Shown here in pieces: positions 35,606-43,637 of a stretch of 64,000 bases of DNA. The stretch covers positions 372,001-436,000 of the forward strand of contig NZ_CP021425.1 of the NCBI RefSeq assembly GCF_002162375.1, read 5' to 3'. The stretch is from Oleiphilus messinensis. Its GTDB lineage: Bacteria; Pseudomonadota; Gammaproteobacteria; Pseudomonadales; Oleiphilaceae. The translations under genes were made by a program, and so were the position numbers. How positions within the stretch are numbered: the stretch's first letter is position 1; the number at the start of each line of letters is the position of its first letter. The notes under the pieces are model-generated. The model was not told the origin of the DNA and did no database searches. It saw only the letters and a list, made by a program, of their open reading frames with translations.

Positions 35606-35650
35606 TAATGCCCCGTTGATAATGCCCCGTTGATAATGCCCCGTTGATAG
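35597..35650. repeat. 14-bp tandem repeat, about 3.8 copies, overlapping the reductase stop codon
   Basis: The unit CCCCGTTGATAATG occurs exactly at 35597-35610, 35611-35624 and 35625-35638, with a partial copy at 35639-35650. The first copy supplies the TGA stop of the reductase gene, and the unit carries TGA and TAA. Slippage variation in copy number would therefore not change the protein. Confidence 0.9.
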
Positions 35651-35694
35651 GTTCGCTATTTTAACTGAATAACTCGTGCCATGCCGGCAGGCTT

Positions 35695-36939
35695 TTAAGC
35701 CTGTTTAGCCGGCATTGGCAATTCTGGCAGACCAGCCTGACCCAGAACGCCCTGCATGAAGTATTCGGTACTTTGCTCAAGTTGTCCCAAGTGGGCGCAA
35801 AGGCGGCTGAGTTCCGCATAGGTCTCCATCCGCTTCTTGAACTTCAGGCTTGCTTCAAAGTATTCCCGTGCCTTGTGCCAGCCCTCTGTGCGCAGGGCCA
35901 GGCGGCCCACGGTCAGCAGCAGTTCCGCATTTCCCGGCCGGCTTTCAAGCCAGCGCTCAGCGGTTTCAAGTTGTTCTATCGGGCTGGAGAATCGAATCAG
36001 TCCATATTCCAGAACGAGTTGATCATTCCAGTTTTGTTTTAACGTCTTGCGCAGCAGCATTTCCGCGCGATCATCGTGCTTTATTGCTCTGAGGCTCGCG
36101 GAATAGGCCAGCAGGAGTGGCTCTGATTTGCGCAAATCGGAGGGGATTTTCTCCCAAACGGCTTCCAGTTGCGCCGGATTGTAGCTACTTCCCATTGTTT
36201 TCTGGATCGACTCGGTCGTCTCTTGCAGGACATTCGTCCAGCATTGTTGTTCTAGCTCGTCCAATTCAGATGCTACAAATATCTTTTTCTTGCGCAGCTC
36301 CGGTATCAATTGTGTGAGCTGTGGCCAGTCCTGAAGCTGGCTGTAGAGCGCTTTGAGCTGTCGCAGTATCTGTGGGTTCTGGGGCGCTAAACTGTGCAGG
36401 GTTTTAAGCTTCTCAACGGCGCTCTCTAACTGATTGTTATTAACCATGAGCTGTGCTTCTGTCAGACCTACCGCCAATTCAGATCCGGGAACCTCTCGCG
36501 CCTTCTGCAGCATTTCCTCAGCATCGTGCACCAGGCCCTGCTCGTTGGCGGCCTGGGCCGCAGCAAGATAGTTTACGATCGGGCTGTTGGCTTTGGATGC
36601 TGAGCCTTTCAAGTGTTTAAGCGCTTTCGGCCAATTGCCTTCGGTATATTCCAGCATGCCTTTGGTGACTTCACGGTTCGCGGCATCCTGGCTTTTACGA
36701 TCAATCCATTGGCTGATACCTTGAAAGCCCCGCAGGGAGCGAAACAGAAGCGCAAATATCAGATAGATGGTGGCAAACAGGCCTATAATCAGACAAAGCG
36801 CGAACCAAAAGCTGCTTTCAAACATGTAGTGACCGAGTGATACACGCACATACCCGGCATCGTGAAGCATTAGTGTGCCCGCTAAAGTACCCAGTAACAG
36901 GGCACCTGCGAGAATAATCAGGCCGACGACTGTTTTCAT
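35695..36939 (-). CDS. hemY: Haem biosynthesis-associated TPR membrane protein HemY
   Basis: The 414-residue protein has two N-terminal membrane helices (about 2-24 and 42-66) followed by a cytoplasmic series of TPR-like helical repeats (TEGNWPKALKHLKG, LVHDAEEMLQKARE, WLESRPGNAELLLTVGRLAL). This is HemY_N plus TPR as in gammaproteobacterial HemY; its exact role is unknown but it is always linked to hemX-hemD-hemC. The start overlaps the hemX stop by four bases. It is not the protoporphyrinogen oxidase also called HemY in Gram-positives. Confidence 0.93.
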   Translation of the reverse strand: MKTVVGLIILAGALLLGTLAGTLMLHDAGYVRVSLGHYMFESSFWFALCLIIGLFATIYLIFALLFRSLRGFQGISQWIDRKSQDAANREVTKGMLEYTEGNWPKALKHLKGSASKANSPIVNYLAAAQAANEQGLVHDAEEMLQKAREVPGSELAVGLTEAQLMVNNNQLESAVEKLKTLHSLAPQNPQILRQLKALYSQLQDWPQLTQLIPELRKKKIFVASELDELEQQCWTNVLQETTESIQKTMGSSYNPAQLEAVWEKIPSDLRKSEPLLLAYSASLRAIKHDDRAEMLLRKTLKQNWNDQLVLEYGLIRFSSPIEQLETAERWLESRPGNAELLLTVGRLALRTEGWHKAREYFEASLKFKKRMETYAELSRLCAHLGQLEQSTEYFMQGVLGQAGLPELPMPAKQA

Positions 36940-38021
36940 TGTGCAGACTCCATTGGCTTGACCGTGGCAACCGGCTCGGGCATAGCGTGACGTCGGTACA
37001 ATGAATCGATCCGCTGTTTAAGCAGCGCCAGTGATTCAGATATATCAGGCAATTCCGGGTTAATATTTTGTTTTTTGAGCTGTTGTAACTGATTCAGTAG
37101 GGCTTTGGTGGCTGCATTTTCCAACAGGAAATATTCCTGAATCCATTGCATGGCTTTGTCCAGGCTTTGCTCATAAAGCGCTTGATGTTTTTTAAGCAGC
37201 GCAAGTTGGGCTTGTTCCAGCATCAGGCGCAAATTCTGTTTTAAATAATAGGCCTGTTCCGGTGACAGCAGCGGTTCTACCGGACGGTCAAGGTTTTTGA
37301 AAACCATCACTTTGGCAAGCTTGCTCAGTATTTTGTCAGCCAATGAATCTGATTCCGGTTTTGGTGTCGTTTCCGGGCGAACCGGGTCGGAATCCTTGAC
37401 CAGCAAGCGCTGTTCCAGGTGGTCAATTGACTGAACGATGGCTTCCAGTTTGAGATAAAGACCATCTTTGTCCGTGTTGGGTAATGTTTGTAACGACAGG
37501 ATTTCTTTCGCCAATGCTTCACGCACGGGGTAGGTGCCAGCATCCTGGCTGTCTCGAAGTACGCTGTCTGCAGCGCTCAAGATGGCCTCTGCGCCCACTG
37601 CATCTTTTTCCAGTGCAAGGCGCTGATTTGCCAGTCTCAGCAGGTATTCCGCTTCAGCGAGTAACCACTCTGTTCGCGATGTTCCTCCCAAGCGAAGCAA
37701 CTGGTTGGCATTTTCCTGAAGCTGCTTTTTGATTTCGACCAGTTCAGTATTCTGTTTCTCGGAACTGCTGTCCAGGCGGGAGCTTATTTGTGTGATCTGG
37801 CCGCGTATTTCCTGATCCGATGTTTGAGCTTTACGTGTGTTATCCTGAACCAGTTCGAATTGGCTGTTCAGTGTTTTCATTTTTTCCAGTTGCAGCCAAC
37901 CGTAAACGGCCAATCCGGAAAGCGCTGCGATAACAAGCACCAGGAGTAACCAAAGTGGCCAGATGCGAGGCTGAGACGGTTTTGTAGTAGAGACGGGCGA
38001 GTTGGTCTGTTCTTCAGTCAC
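36936..38021 (-). CDS. hemX: HemX membrane protein
   Basis: The 361-residue protein has one membrane helix (about 24-45, LLLVLVIAALSGLAVYGWL) and a long periplasmic coiled coil (ELVQDNTRKAQTSDQEIRGQ, SEKQNTELVEIKKQL), followed by a helical domain with the TEWLLAEAEYLLRLANQRL motif typical of HemX. It is often mis-annotated as uroporphyrinogen-III methyltransferase but has no SAM-binding motif. It overlaps hemY by four bases. Confidence 0.93.
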   Translation of the reverse strand: MTEEQTNSPVSTTKPSQPRIWPLWLLLVLVIAALSGLAVYGWLQLEKMKTLNSQFELVQDNTRKAQTSDQEIRGQITQISSRLDSSSEKQNTELVEIKKQLQENANQLLRLGGTSRTEWLLAEAEYLLRLANQRLALEKDAVGAEAILSAADSVLRDSQDAGTYPVREALAKEILSLQTLPNTDKDGLYLKLEAIVQSIDHLEQRLLVKDSDPVRPETTPKPESDSLADKILSKLAKVMVFKNLDRPVEPLLSPEQAYYLKQNLRLMLEQAQLALLKKHQALYEQSLDKAMQWIQEYFLLENAATKALLNQLQQLKKQNINPELPDISESLALLKQRIDSLYRRHAMPEPVATVKPMESAQ

Positions 38022-38137
38022 GTAGATTCCTGTTTCTCTATTATTGGCGAGTCAACGTCAGACGGGCTCATTTGGTTCACATGTGCTCGTCGGTTAAATT
38101 GGCGTTCAGGTCCCGGATAGATTCCCTTGCCGGGGGT

Positions 38138-38947
38138 CTATTTTAAGTCGACCCGATTGCGAAATGCTACCTCAGAGGCATACCACTGCTGAATTTTAAG
38201 GCAAATTGCCTCAACATTCAGTGCTTCGGCAATGAGAACTTTCTGATGTCCCGATTGCGTGGCCAAGTTTCGGACCCGTTCACTGGGGACCATGAGTGTT
38301 GCATCGTTGAGGTTAAACGGGCTATTTTCGCTCAGTTTGGCCAGGTTGTGCAATGTTTCTCCACTGAACACAACAATCAATTGTGGCCGGAATGTGGAGA
38401 AGGCGGCATCCAGCTCACGATCACTCAGGGCTGGCATCACACGCTGATAGACTTCGATATAGTCAATCCTGGCCCCGCGCCGTTGCAATGTTTCTGCGAG
38501 TGTTTCCCGCCCGCCTCGACCTCGAACAATCAGGGCCCGTCGACCTTTCATATCTTGCAGCTCGGGGCGTTGCAACAGCGCTTCCGAATCATGACCGGTT
38601 GTTGCCTGTACCGGCTCAATATCCCACTTCCTCAGCGCTTGCGCGGTTTTTTCCCCGATGGCGAACCAAGTGATTCCGACCGGTAGTTGAGGCCAGTATT
38701 GGTCAATCCATTGCATGCCGGACCGAACTGCATTTTGGCTGATAAATATAACCGTATCATATTGATCCAGATCCATCACCGGGCCGATAATCGCACGGCT
38801 TTCCGGCATCTCGCTAACTTCGAGAGCAGGTAGTTCGTGAACCTGGGCGCCCTGGTTCTGCAGTGTGCTGCGCAGCGCCTGATTGTCCGATGTCTGGCGT
38901 GTGAGCAGCACCCGCAATCCGTCGAGCTGTTGTTCAAGTTGATTCAT
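38138..38947 (-). CDS. hemD: Uroporphyrinogen-III synthase
   Basis: The 269-residue enzyme cyclises hydroxymethylbilane with inversion of ring D to give uroporphyrinogen III. It has the loose HemD pattern: GLRVLLTRQTSDNQALRSTL, a VIFISQNAVRSGM segment, WFAIGEKTAQAL, RALIVRGRGGRETLAETL and IVVFSGETLHNLAKL. Sequence conservation in this family is low, and the gene position between hemC and hemX settles the call. It is 44 bases after hemC. Confidence 0.93.
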   Translation of the reverse strand: MNQLEQQLDGLRVLLTRQTSDNQALRSTLQNQGAQVHELPALEVSEMPESRAIIGPVMDLDQYDTVIFISQNAVRSGMQWIDQYWPQLPVGITWFAIGEKTAQALRKWDIEPVQATTGHDSEALLQRPELQDMKGRRALIVRGRGGRETLAETLQRRGARIDYIEVYQRVMPALSDRELDAAFSTFRPQLIVVFSGETLHNLAKLSENSPFNLNDATLMVPSERVRNLATQSGHQKVLIAEALNVEAICLKIQQWYASEVAFRNRVDLK

Positions 38948-38991
38948 ATGGGGCTTATGGGTAAGGAATCAGTTTACGTGTTCGGTAAGGC

Positions 38992-39924
38992 TCAATCCTG
39001 GCCATAAACTTCAGCGAGAATCTGGTCTGCCCCTTGGGCTAAGAGCGCTTCAGCGACTTCGATACCCAATTCACTGGCTTCATTCCGGTGTCGGATTGCC
39101 TCTGCACTTAAAATCTTGCTGCCGTCTACTGCACCAACCAGACCTCTGAGATGCAGTTGGTCTCCATGCAATTCAGCAAATCCTGCAATTGGAACCTGGC
39201 AGCCGCCGTTGAGCCGGGTGTTCATGGCCCGTTCAGCGGTGACCACGGTGTTGCTGTCATCGTGGTTGAGTGGTGCGAGCAGTGCGGTCAATTCGTGGTC
39301 GGCCAGGCGGCATTCAATGCCCAGTGCACCCTGGCCAACAGCGGGCAGGCTGACTGTGTCCGGGAGGGTACTGCGTATCCGGTCGTGGAAGCCCAGGCGC
39401 ATCAAGCCGGAAGTGGCAAGAATAATCGCGTCAAATTGGCCGTCATCCAGTTTTTGCAATCGAGTATTAACGTTGCCCCGTAGCGATACCAGGTTCAAGT
39501 CGGGTCGTGCGGCCTTGATCTGGCATTGGCGGCGCAGACTCGAGGAGCCTACCGTTGCACCCTGAGGCAATTCATCCAGTGTTGCAAAATGGTTGCTGAC
39601 AAAGGCATCCGTCGGATTTTCGCGCTCACAAATTGCAACCAGTCCCAAGCCTTCAGGAAACGCCATCGGGACATCCTTCATGGAGTGTACCGCGAGGTCT
39701 GCTTCGCCATTCAACATTGCGGTTTCAAGTTCCTTTACAAACAAGCCTTTGCCGCCCACTTTAGCCAGTGGCACATCCAAAATTTTATCGCCCTTGGTCT
39801 TGATACCCAGTAATTCAACGGTTAAACCAGAATGAAGGGCCTCCAAACGTGCTTTGATATGTTCAGCCTGCCACATCGCAAGTGCACTGTTTCGGGTGGC
39901 GATAGTGATTTTTCGTAAACTCAT
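38992..39924 (-). CDS. hemC: Porphobilinogen deaminase (hydroxymethylbilane synthase)
   Basis: The 310-residue enzyme joins four porphobilinogens. The dipyrromethane cofactor is carried by Cys242 in [13 protein letters not shown], the catalytic Asp84 lies in SMKDVP, and the arginine-rich [10 protein letters not shown] and LRGNVNTRL segments are intact. ATG 39924 gives [13 protein letters not shown]; the frame is open to 39990 without similarity. hemC-hemD-hemX-hemY is transcribed away from algR, as in Pseudomonas. Confidence 0.97.
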   Translation of the reverse strand: MSLRKITIATRNSALAMWQAEHIKARLEALHSGLTVELLGIKTKGDKILDVPLAKVGGKGLFVKELETAMLNGEADLAVHSMKDVPMAFPEGLGLVAICERENPTDAFVSNHFATLDELPQGATVGSSSLRRQCQIKAARPDLNLVSLRGNVNTRLQKLDDGQFDAIILATSGLMRLGFHDRIRSTLPDTVSLPAVGQGALGIECRLADHELTALLAPLNHDDSNTVVTAERAMNTRLNGGCQVPIAGFAELHGDQLHLRGLVGAVDGSKILSAEAIRHRNEASELGIEVAEALLAQGADQILAEVYGQD

Positions 39925-40017
39925 GTCGATCTCGTTGCCTGTCGATGGAGGGGAAAGTCTAGCGTTTTTAGATGCTTTTGTCCCGTGCAACGCATCTGAA
40001 TGCAGATCTTCTTCGGG

Positions 40018-40755
40018 TTAACGTTGCTGCAGCCATTGTTTCAATTCCTGGGCATGTCTGCGGCTCACCGACAGCGGCGTGCTGACGCCGTTGAGCTTTA
40101 ACTCGTAGTGGCCCTGCGCGTTACGGTTCAGTGCGTGAATGCGATTCTGATTGACCAGGGCGTTACGATGAACGCGCAAAAAATAGTTCGCGTAGGTTCT
40201 CTCCAGGTCTTTCAGCGTATCATCAATAATGGTTTCGCCGTCTTGATGGTATACCGTCACATATTTTTGGTCGGCCATGAAATAGTAAATGTGCGTGAGC
40301 TCGATCAACTCTGTGCCTTTGTAGGTTTTCGCAACCAGATACTGGGCATCTTCCGTTTGCTTGTTTTGCTCCAGGGCGTTGAGTTGGGTTTTGTTCAAGC
40401 GTGCGGACTTGTCCAGTGCGTTCTGCAGCGCTTCCTGACGGACGGGTTTCAGGATGTAGCCGACGGCATTAACCTGGAAGGCCGCGATTGCATAATCGTC
40501 ATAAGCGGTACAGAACACGATTGCAGGAGGAGTATCCAGTTGATTGATTCTCTCGGCAATCTGAAGCCCGTCAACTTCGGGCATTCGAATATCAAGTAGC
40601 ACAATATCCGGGTGGGTTTCGGCGATCTTCTGTAGTGCTTCTTCACCATTTTCAGCTTCACCAATGGCGGTGTAACGCTCCAGATTGCCCAGTAATCGCA
40701 GCAAGCGTTGTCGAGCCAGAGGTTCATCATCTACTACTAGTACGCGGGTGGTCAT
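40018..40755 (-). CDS. algR: LytTR-type response regulator AlgR
   Basis: The 245-residue regulator has a receiver domain with Asp55 (VLLDIRMPEVDGL), Asp9-Asp10, and Lys in ILKPVRQEALQ, followed by a LytTR DNA-binding domain (AKTYKGTELIELTHIYYF, ANYFLRVHRNALVNQNRI, VSRRHAQELKQWLQ). In Pseudomonas AlgR controls alginate, type IV pili and other traits together with AlgZ. The gene is 14 bases after algZ and 93 bases before hemC, the same order as in Pseudomonas aeruginosa. Confidence 0.94.
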   Translation of the reverse strand: MTTRVLVVDDEPLARQRLLRLLGNLERYTAIGEAENGEEALQKIAETHPDIVLLDIRMPEVDGLQIAERINQLDTPPAIVFCTAYDDYAIAAFQVNAVGYILKPVRQEALQNALDKSARLNKTQLNALEQNKQTEDAQYLVAKTYKGTELIELTHIYYFMADQKYVTVYHQDGETIIDDTLKDLERTYANYFLRVHRNALVNQNRIHALNRNAQGHYELKLNGVSTPLSVSRRHAQELKQWLQQR

Positions 40756-40768
40756 GAGTCGTTCTCCT

Positions 40769-41923
40769 TCAACTCAACGGGAATCTCAACGTTACAGTAT
40801 AGGTTTCAGATTTGGTGCTGCTCTTTAATACGGCACTGGGGCCATAAATGCCCTGCAATCGGCTGCGGATATTATCCAGCGCGACCTGATTACCTTTGTG
40901 GGTTGGCTGATCATCGTTGCGGTGTGGTTGCTGTAGTTCATTCTTGTAAGGGTTGGAGATCATGACGTATACGGAATTGTTCTTCTGATAGGCCAGAACG
41001 TGAATTGTGCCACCGGATTTTATGGGTTGAATACCATGATAAATTGCATTTTCCACCAAGGGTTGCAAGGTAAGCGGTGGAATCTGAACCCGTTTTGGAA
41101 GTTCTCGGATATCCCACAGCACGTCAAGACGCGAGCCCAATCTGAGTTTCTCGATATTCAGGTAGCGACGGCACAGTGAGAGTTCATCACCGATTGGAAT
41201 CAGAAGCTGGTCAGTTTTCAGGGTGGCGCGGAATAACTCAGACAGATCCAGTACCGCATTTTCAGCTTTGTCCGGGTCGATCGCAATCAGGCTGGCGATA
41301 CTGTTCATACTATTAAATAAAAAGTGAGGGCGAATCCGTGACTGCAGCGCTTGCAGCTTGGCCCGGGTTTCCGCCTGTCTCTGGTTTTGCCATTGATACT
41401 GCAGGTAAAAATAGCGAAGAATAATGCCTGAAATAATAGCGCCGATGATCAGATTTCGAATCACAAACCAATGATTTACCCCCAGCCAGGATTCACTTGC
41501 GGAGATCGGCCTACCGGTCATTTCGGAGAGACTTAACCCCGCGAAGAAGTGGTCAACCATCAAACTGAAAATCAGTGTGATAACAAGTATGAGACTGAAG
41601 CAAAGCAAAGACGCGACTCTGACACTGAGTGTTGAGAGCCAGTTTCGGGCGATACACAGTACTGCTGCACAGCTTAAAACCAGGCATTGGCCAAACAGGG
41701 ACACCAATCCCAGGAAATTCCAGTCTATGACATCTGTCCAGCTCCTGGGGCCTGTATTGGGTTGGACCAGCGTAAACACCAAGGCGACGAGCTCGGTTAC
41801 AATCACCAGAAAAATCACAGAGTGCACTTTGCACAGGTCGGGCAGGAAAAAGTCGACCACATTGTCTCGGGGCCTTGGCTTGGACGTCAGCTGCGCGTGG
41901 GATTGAGCCATGGCGTTTTGCAA
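40769..41923 (-). CDS. algZ: Membrane histidine kinase AlgZ/FimS
   Basis: The 384-residue kinase has four predicted membrane helices in the first 190 residues and then a His_kinase-type catalytic core: LQSRIRPHFLFNSMNSIASL (the His in RPHFLFN), ELFRATLKT, and LTLQPLVENAIYHG N box. It lacks a classical H box followed by a Pro, as expected for the LytS/AlgZ family. It pairs with AlgR just downstream. The start is divergent from argH with a 262-base spacer. Confidence 0.93.
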   Translation of the reverse strand: MQNAMAQSHAQLTSKPRPRDNVVDFFLPDLCKVHSVIFLVIVTELVALVFTLVQPNTGPRSWTDVIDWNFLGLVSLFGQCLVLSCAAVLCIARNWLSTLSVRVASLLCFSLILVITLIFSLMVDHFFAGLSLSEMTGRPISASESWLGVNHWFVIRNLIIGAIISGIILRYFYLQYQWQNQRQAETRAKLQALQSRIRPHFLFNSMNSIASLIAIDPDKAENAVLDLSELFRATLKTDQLLIPIGDELSLCRRYLNIEKLRLGSRLDVLWDIRELPKRVQIPPLTLQPLVENAIYHGIQPIKSGGTIHVLAYQKNNSVYVMISNPYKNELQQPHRNDDQPTHKGNQVALDNIRSRLQGIYGPSAVLKSSTKSETYTVTLRFPLS

Positions 41924-42185
41924 TCCGGATAATTGAATTCGGTGTCGTAGTCAGAGAGTGGTAATTTCACCGTAATGGTGGTGTCCATGTTATACTGCTG
42001 CGCTTTTATATACGTGCTATGTTGTATCCGCTATGGTGCATCATTCTTTACGGTAGTGAGCATAACAGTAGTGAGCATAGCTGGATTTGCAAGTGATGGG
42101 GACGGATTTCGTGAAACAAGCCACTTTCTGTGTGCTGTGGGATAATCCTCCGTTTACGGTTCAATATTGATGTGGTGGGAAAAGC
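41924..42185. promoter_or_regulatory. Divergent spacer algZ-argH with a 12-bp direct repeat
   Basis: The 262-base spacer must hold the promoters of both divergent genes. GTAGTGAGCATA is repeated exactly at 42053-42064 and 42068-42079, a 15-base period. Whether it is an operator is unknown. Confidence 0.35.
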
Positions 42186-43616
42186 ATGACAGCCGAATAC
42201 GATTCTGATACGACTCAGGCTTCGACTTCAACGACAGATAAACCCTGGGGTGGACGCTTCAGTGAGCCGACTGATGCTTTTGTGGAGCGATTCACGGCTT
42301 CTGTGGATTTTGATAAACGTCTTTATTTTCATGATATTCAGGGATCCATGGCCCATGCGACCATGTTGGCGGAGGTCGGGGTTTTGACCGATGCGGAGAA
42401 AGAACAGATCATCGCTGGATTGACTGAAATCCGTGAAGAGATTGAAGCCGGTGCTTTTGCCTGGTCGGTCAAGCTGGAAGACGTGCACATGAATATTGAG
42501 GCTCGTTTGACCAGTAAAATCGGTATTACCGGTAAGAAACTGCATACCGGACGTTCCCGTAATGATCAGGTTGCGACGGATATTCGTCTTTATCTCCGGG
42601 ATGAAATTGATGTTATCTGTGCCGAACTGAGCCGATTGCAGACCGGGCTGATTGCGTTGGCCGAACAGGAAGCGGACACCATTATGCCGGGTTTTACCCA
42701 TTTGCAGACGGCACAACCGGTGACGTTCGGGCACCATCTGCTGGCCTGGAATGAAATGCTGGAGCGGGATTTTGGCCGCATTCAGGATTGTCGCAAGCGT
42801 GTGAATATCATGCCCCTTGGCGCGGCCGCGCTGGCTGGAACCACTTACCCGATCGATCGCACAATCACCGCAAAATTACTGAATTTTACTTGTCCCAGTG
42901 AAAACTCGCTGGACTCGGTTAGCGACCGCGATTTTGCCATCGAGTTTTCGGCGGCAGCCAGTTTGCTGATGACGCATCTGTCCCGATTCTCTGAAGAACT
43001 GATCCTCTGGACTTCTGCCCAGTTTAACTTCATCGATTTGCCGGATCGATTCTGCACCGGTTCATCCATCATGCCGCAGAAGAAAAATCCCGATGTGCCC
43101 GAACTTGTACGTGGAAAAACCGGCCGCGTGACGGGTCATTTAATTTCATTGCTGACCTTGATGAAGGCTCAACCGCTGGCCTATAACAAGGATAATCAGG
43201 AAGATAAAGAGCCACTGTTCGATGTTATCGATACCTTGAAAGGCTGCTTGAAAGCCTATGCCGATATGGTGCCTGCAATTGAGCCAAAGCGTGACAGTAT
43301 GCGTGAAGCAGCCAAGCGAGGTTTCTCGACAGCAACTGATCTGGCGGATTATCTGGTGGTGAAGGGTATGCCTTTCCGGGATGCTCATGAAGTTGTCGGC
43401 AAAGCAGTGGGGTACGGTGTTCAGACCGGGAAAGATCTGTCTGATATGACGTTGCAGGAATTGCAGCAGTTCTCCGATATTATTGCTGATGATGTATTCG
43501 ATGTGCTTACTTTGGAAGGCTCGGTGAACGCCCGTGACCATATTGGCGGAACCGCACCGGCACAGGTTCGCCAGGCAGCCCAGAGAGCACGAACCAAACT
43601 GACAGCGCGTACCTGA
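42186..43616 (+). CDS. argH: Argininosuccinate lyase
   Basis: The 476-residue enzyme cleaves argininosuccinate to arginine and fumarate, the last step of arginine biosynthesis. The fumarase-family signature [12 protein letters not shown] is present, with [29 protein letters not shown] and the N-terminal [16 protein letters not shown]. The first 17 residues are a non-conserved extension. It is divergent from algZ, as in Pseudomonas. Confidence 0.97.
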   Translation: MTAEYDSDTTQASTSTTDKPWGGRFSEPTDAFVERFTASVDFDKRLYFHDIQGSMAHATMLAEVGVLTDAEKEQIIAGLTEIREEIEAGAFAWSVKLEDVHMNIEARLTSKIGITGKKLHTGRSRNDQVATDIRLYLRDEIDVICAELSRLQTGLIALAEQEADTIMPGFTHLQTAQPVTFGHHLLAWNEMLERDFGRIQDCRKRVNIMPLGAAALAGTTYPIDRTITAKLLNFTCPSENSLDSVSDRDFAIEFSAAASLLMTHLSRFSEELILWTSAQFNFIDLPDRFCTGSSIMPQKKNPDVPELVRGKTGRVTGHLISLLTLMKAQPLAYNKDNQEDKEPLFDVIDTLKGCLKAYADMVPAIEPKRDSMREAAKRGFSTATDLADYLVVKGMPFRDAHEVVGKAVGYGVQTGKDLSDMTLQELQQFSDIIADDVFDVLTLEGSVNARDHIGGTAPAQVRQAAQRARTKLTART

Positions 43617-43637
43617 TCTTTCGCTGCCAGTCTGTGA

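Noticed and set aside
36936-38021. Uroporphyrinogen-III methyltransferase annotation for hemX
   Set aside because: No SAM-binding or methyltransferase motif is present; it is a membrane coiled-coil protein.
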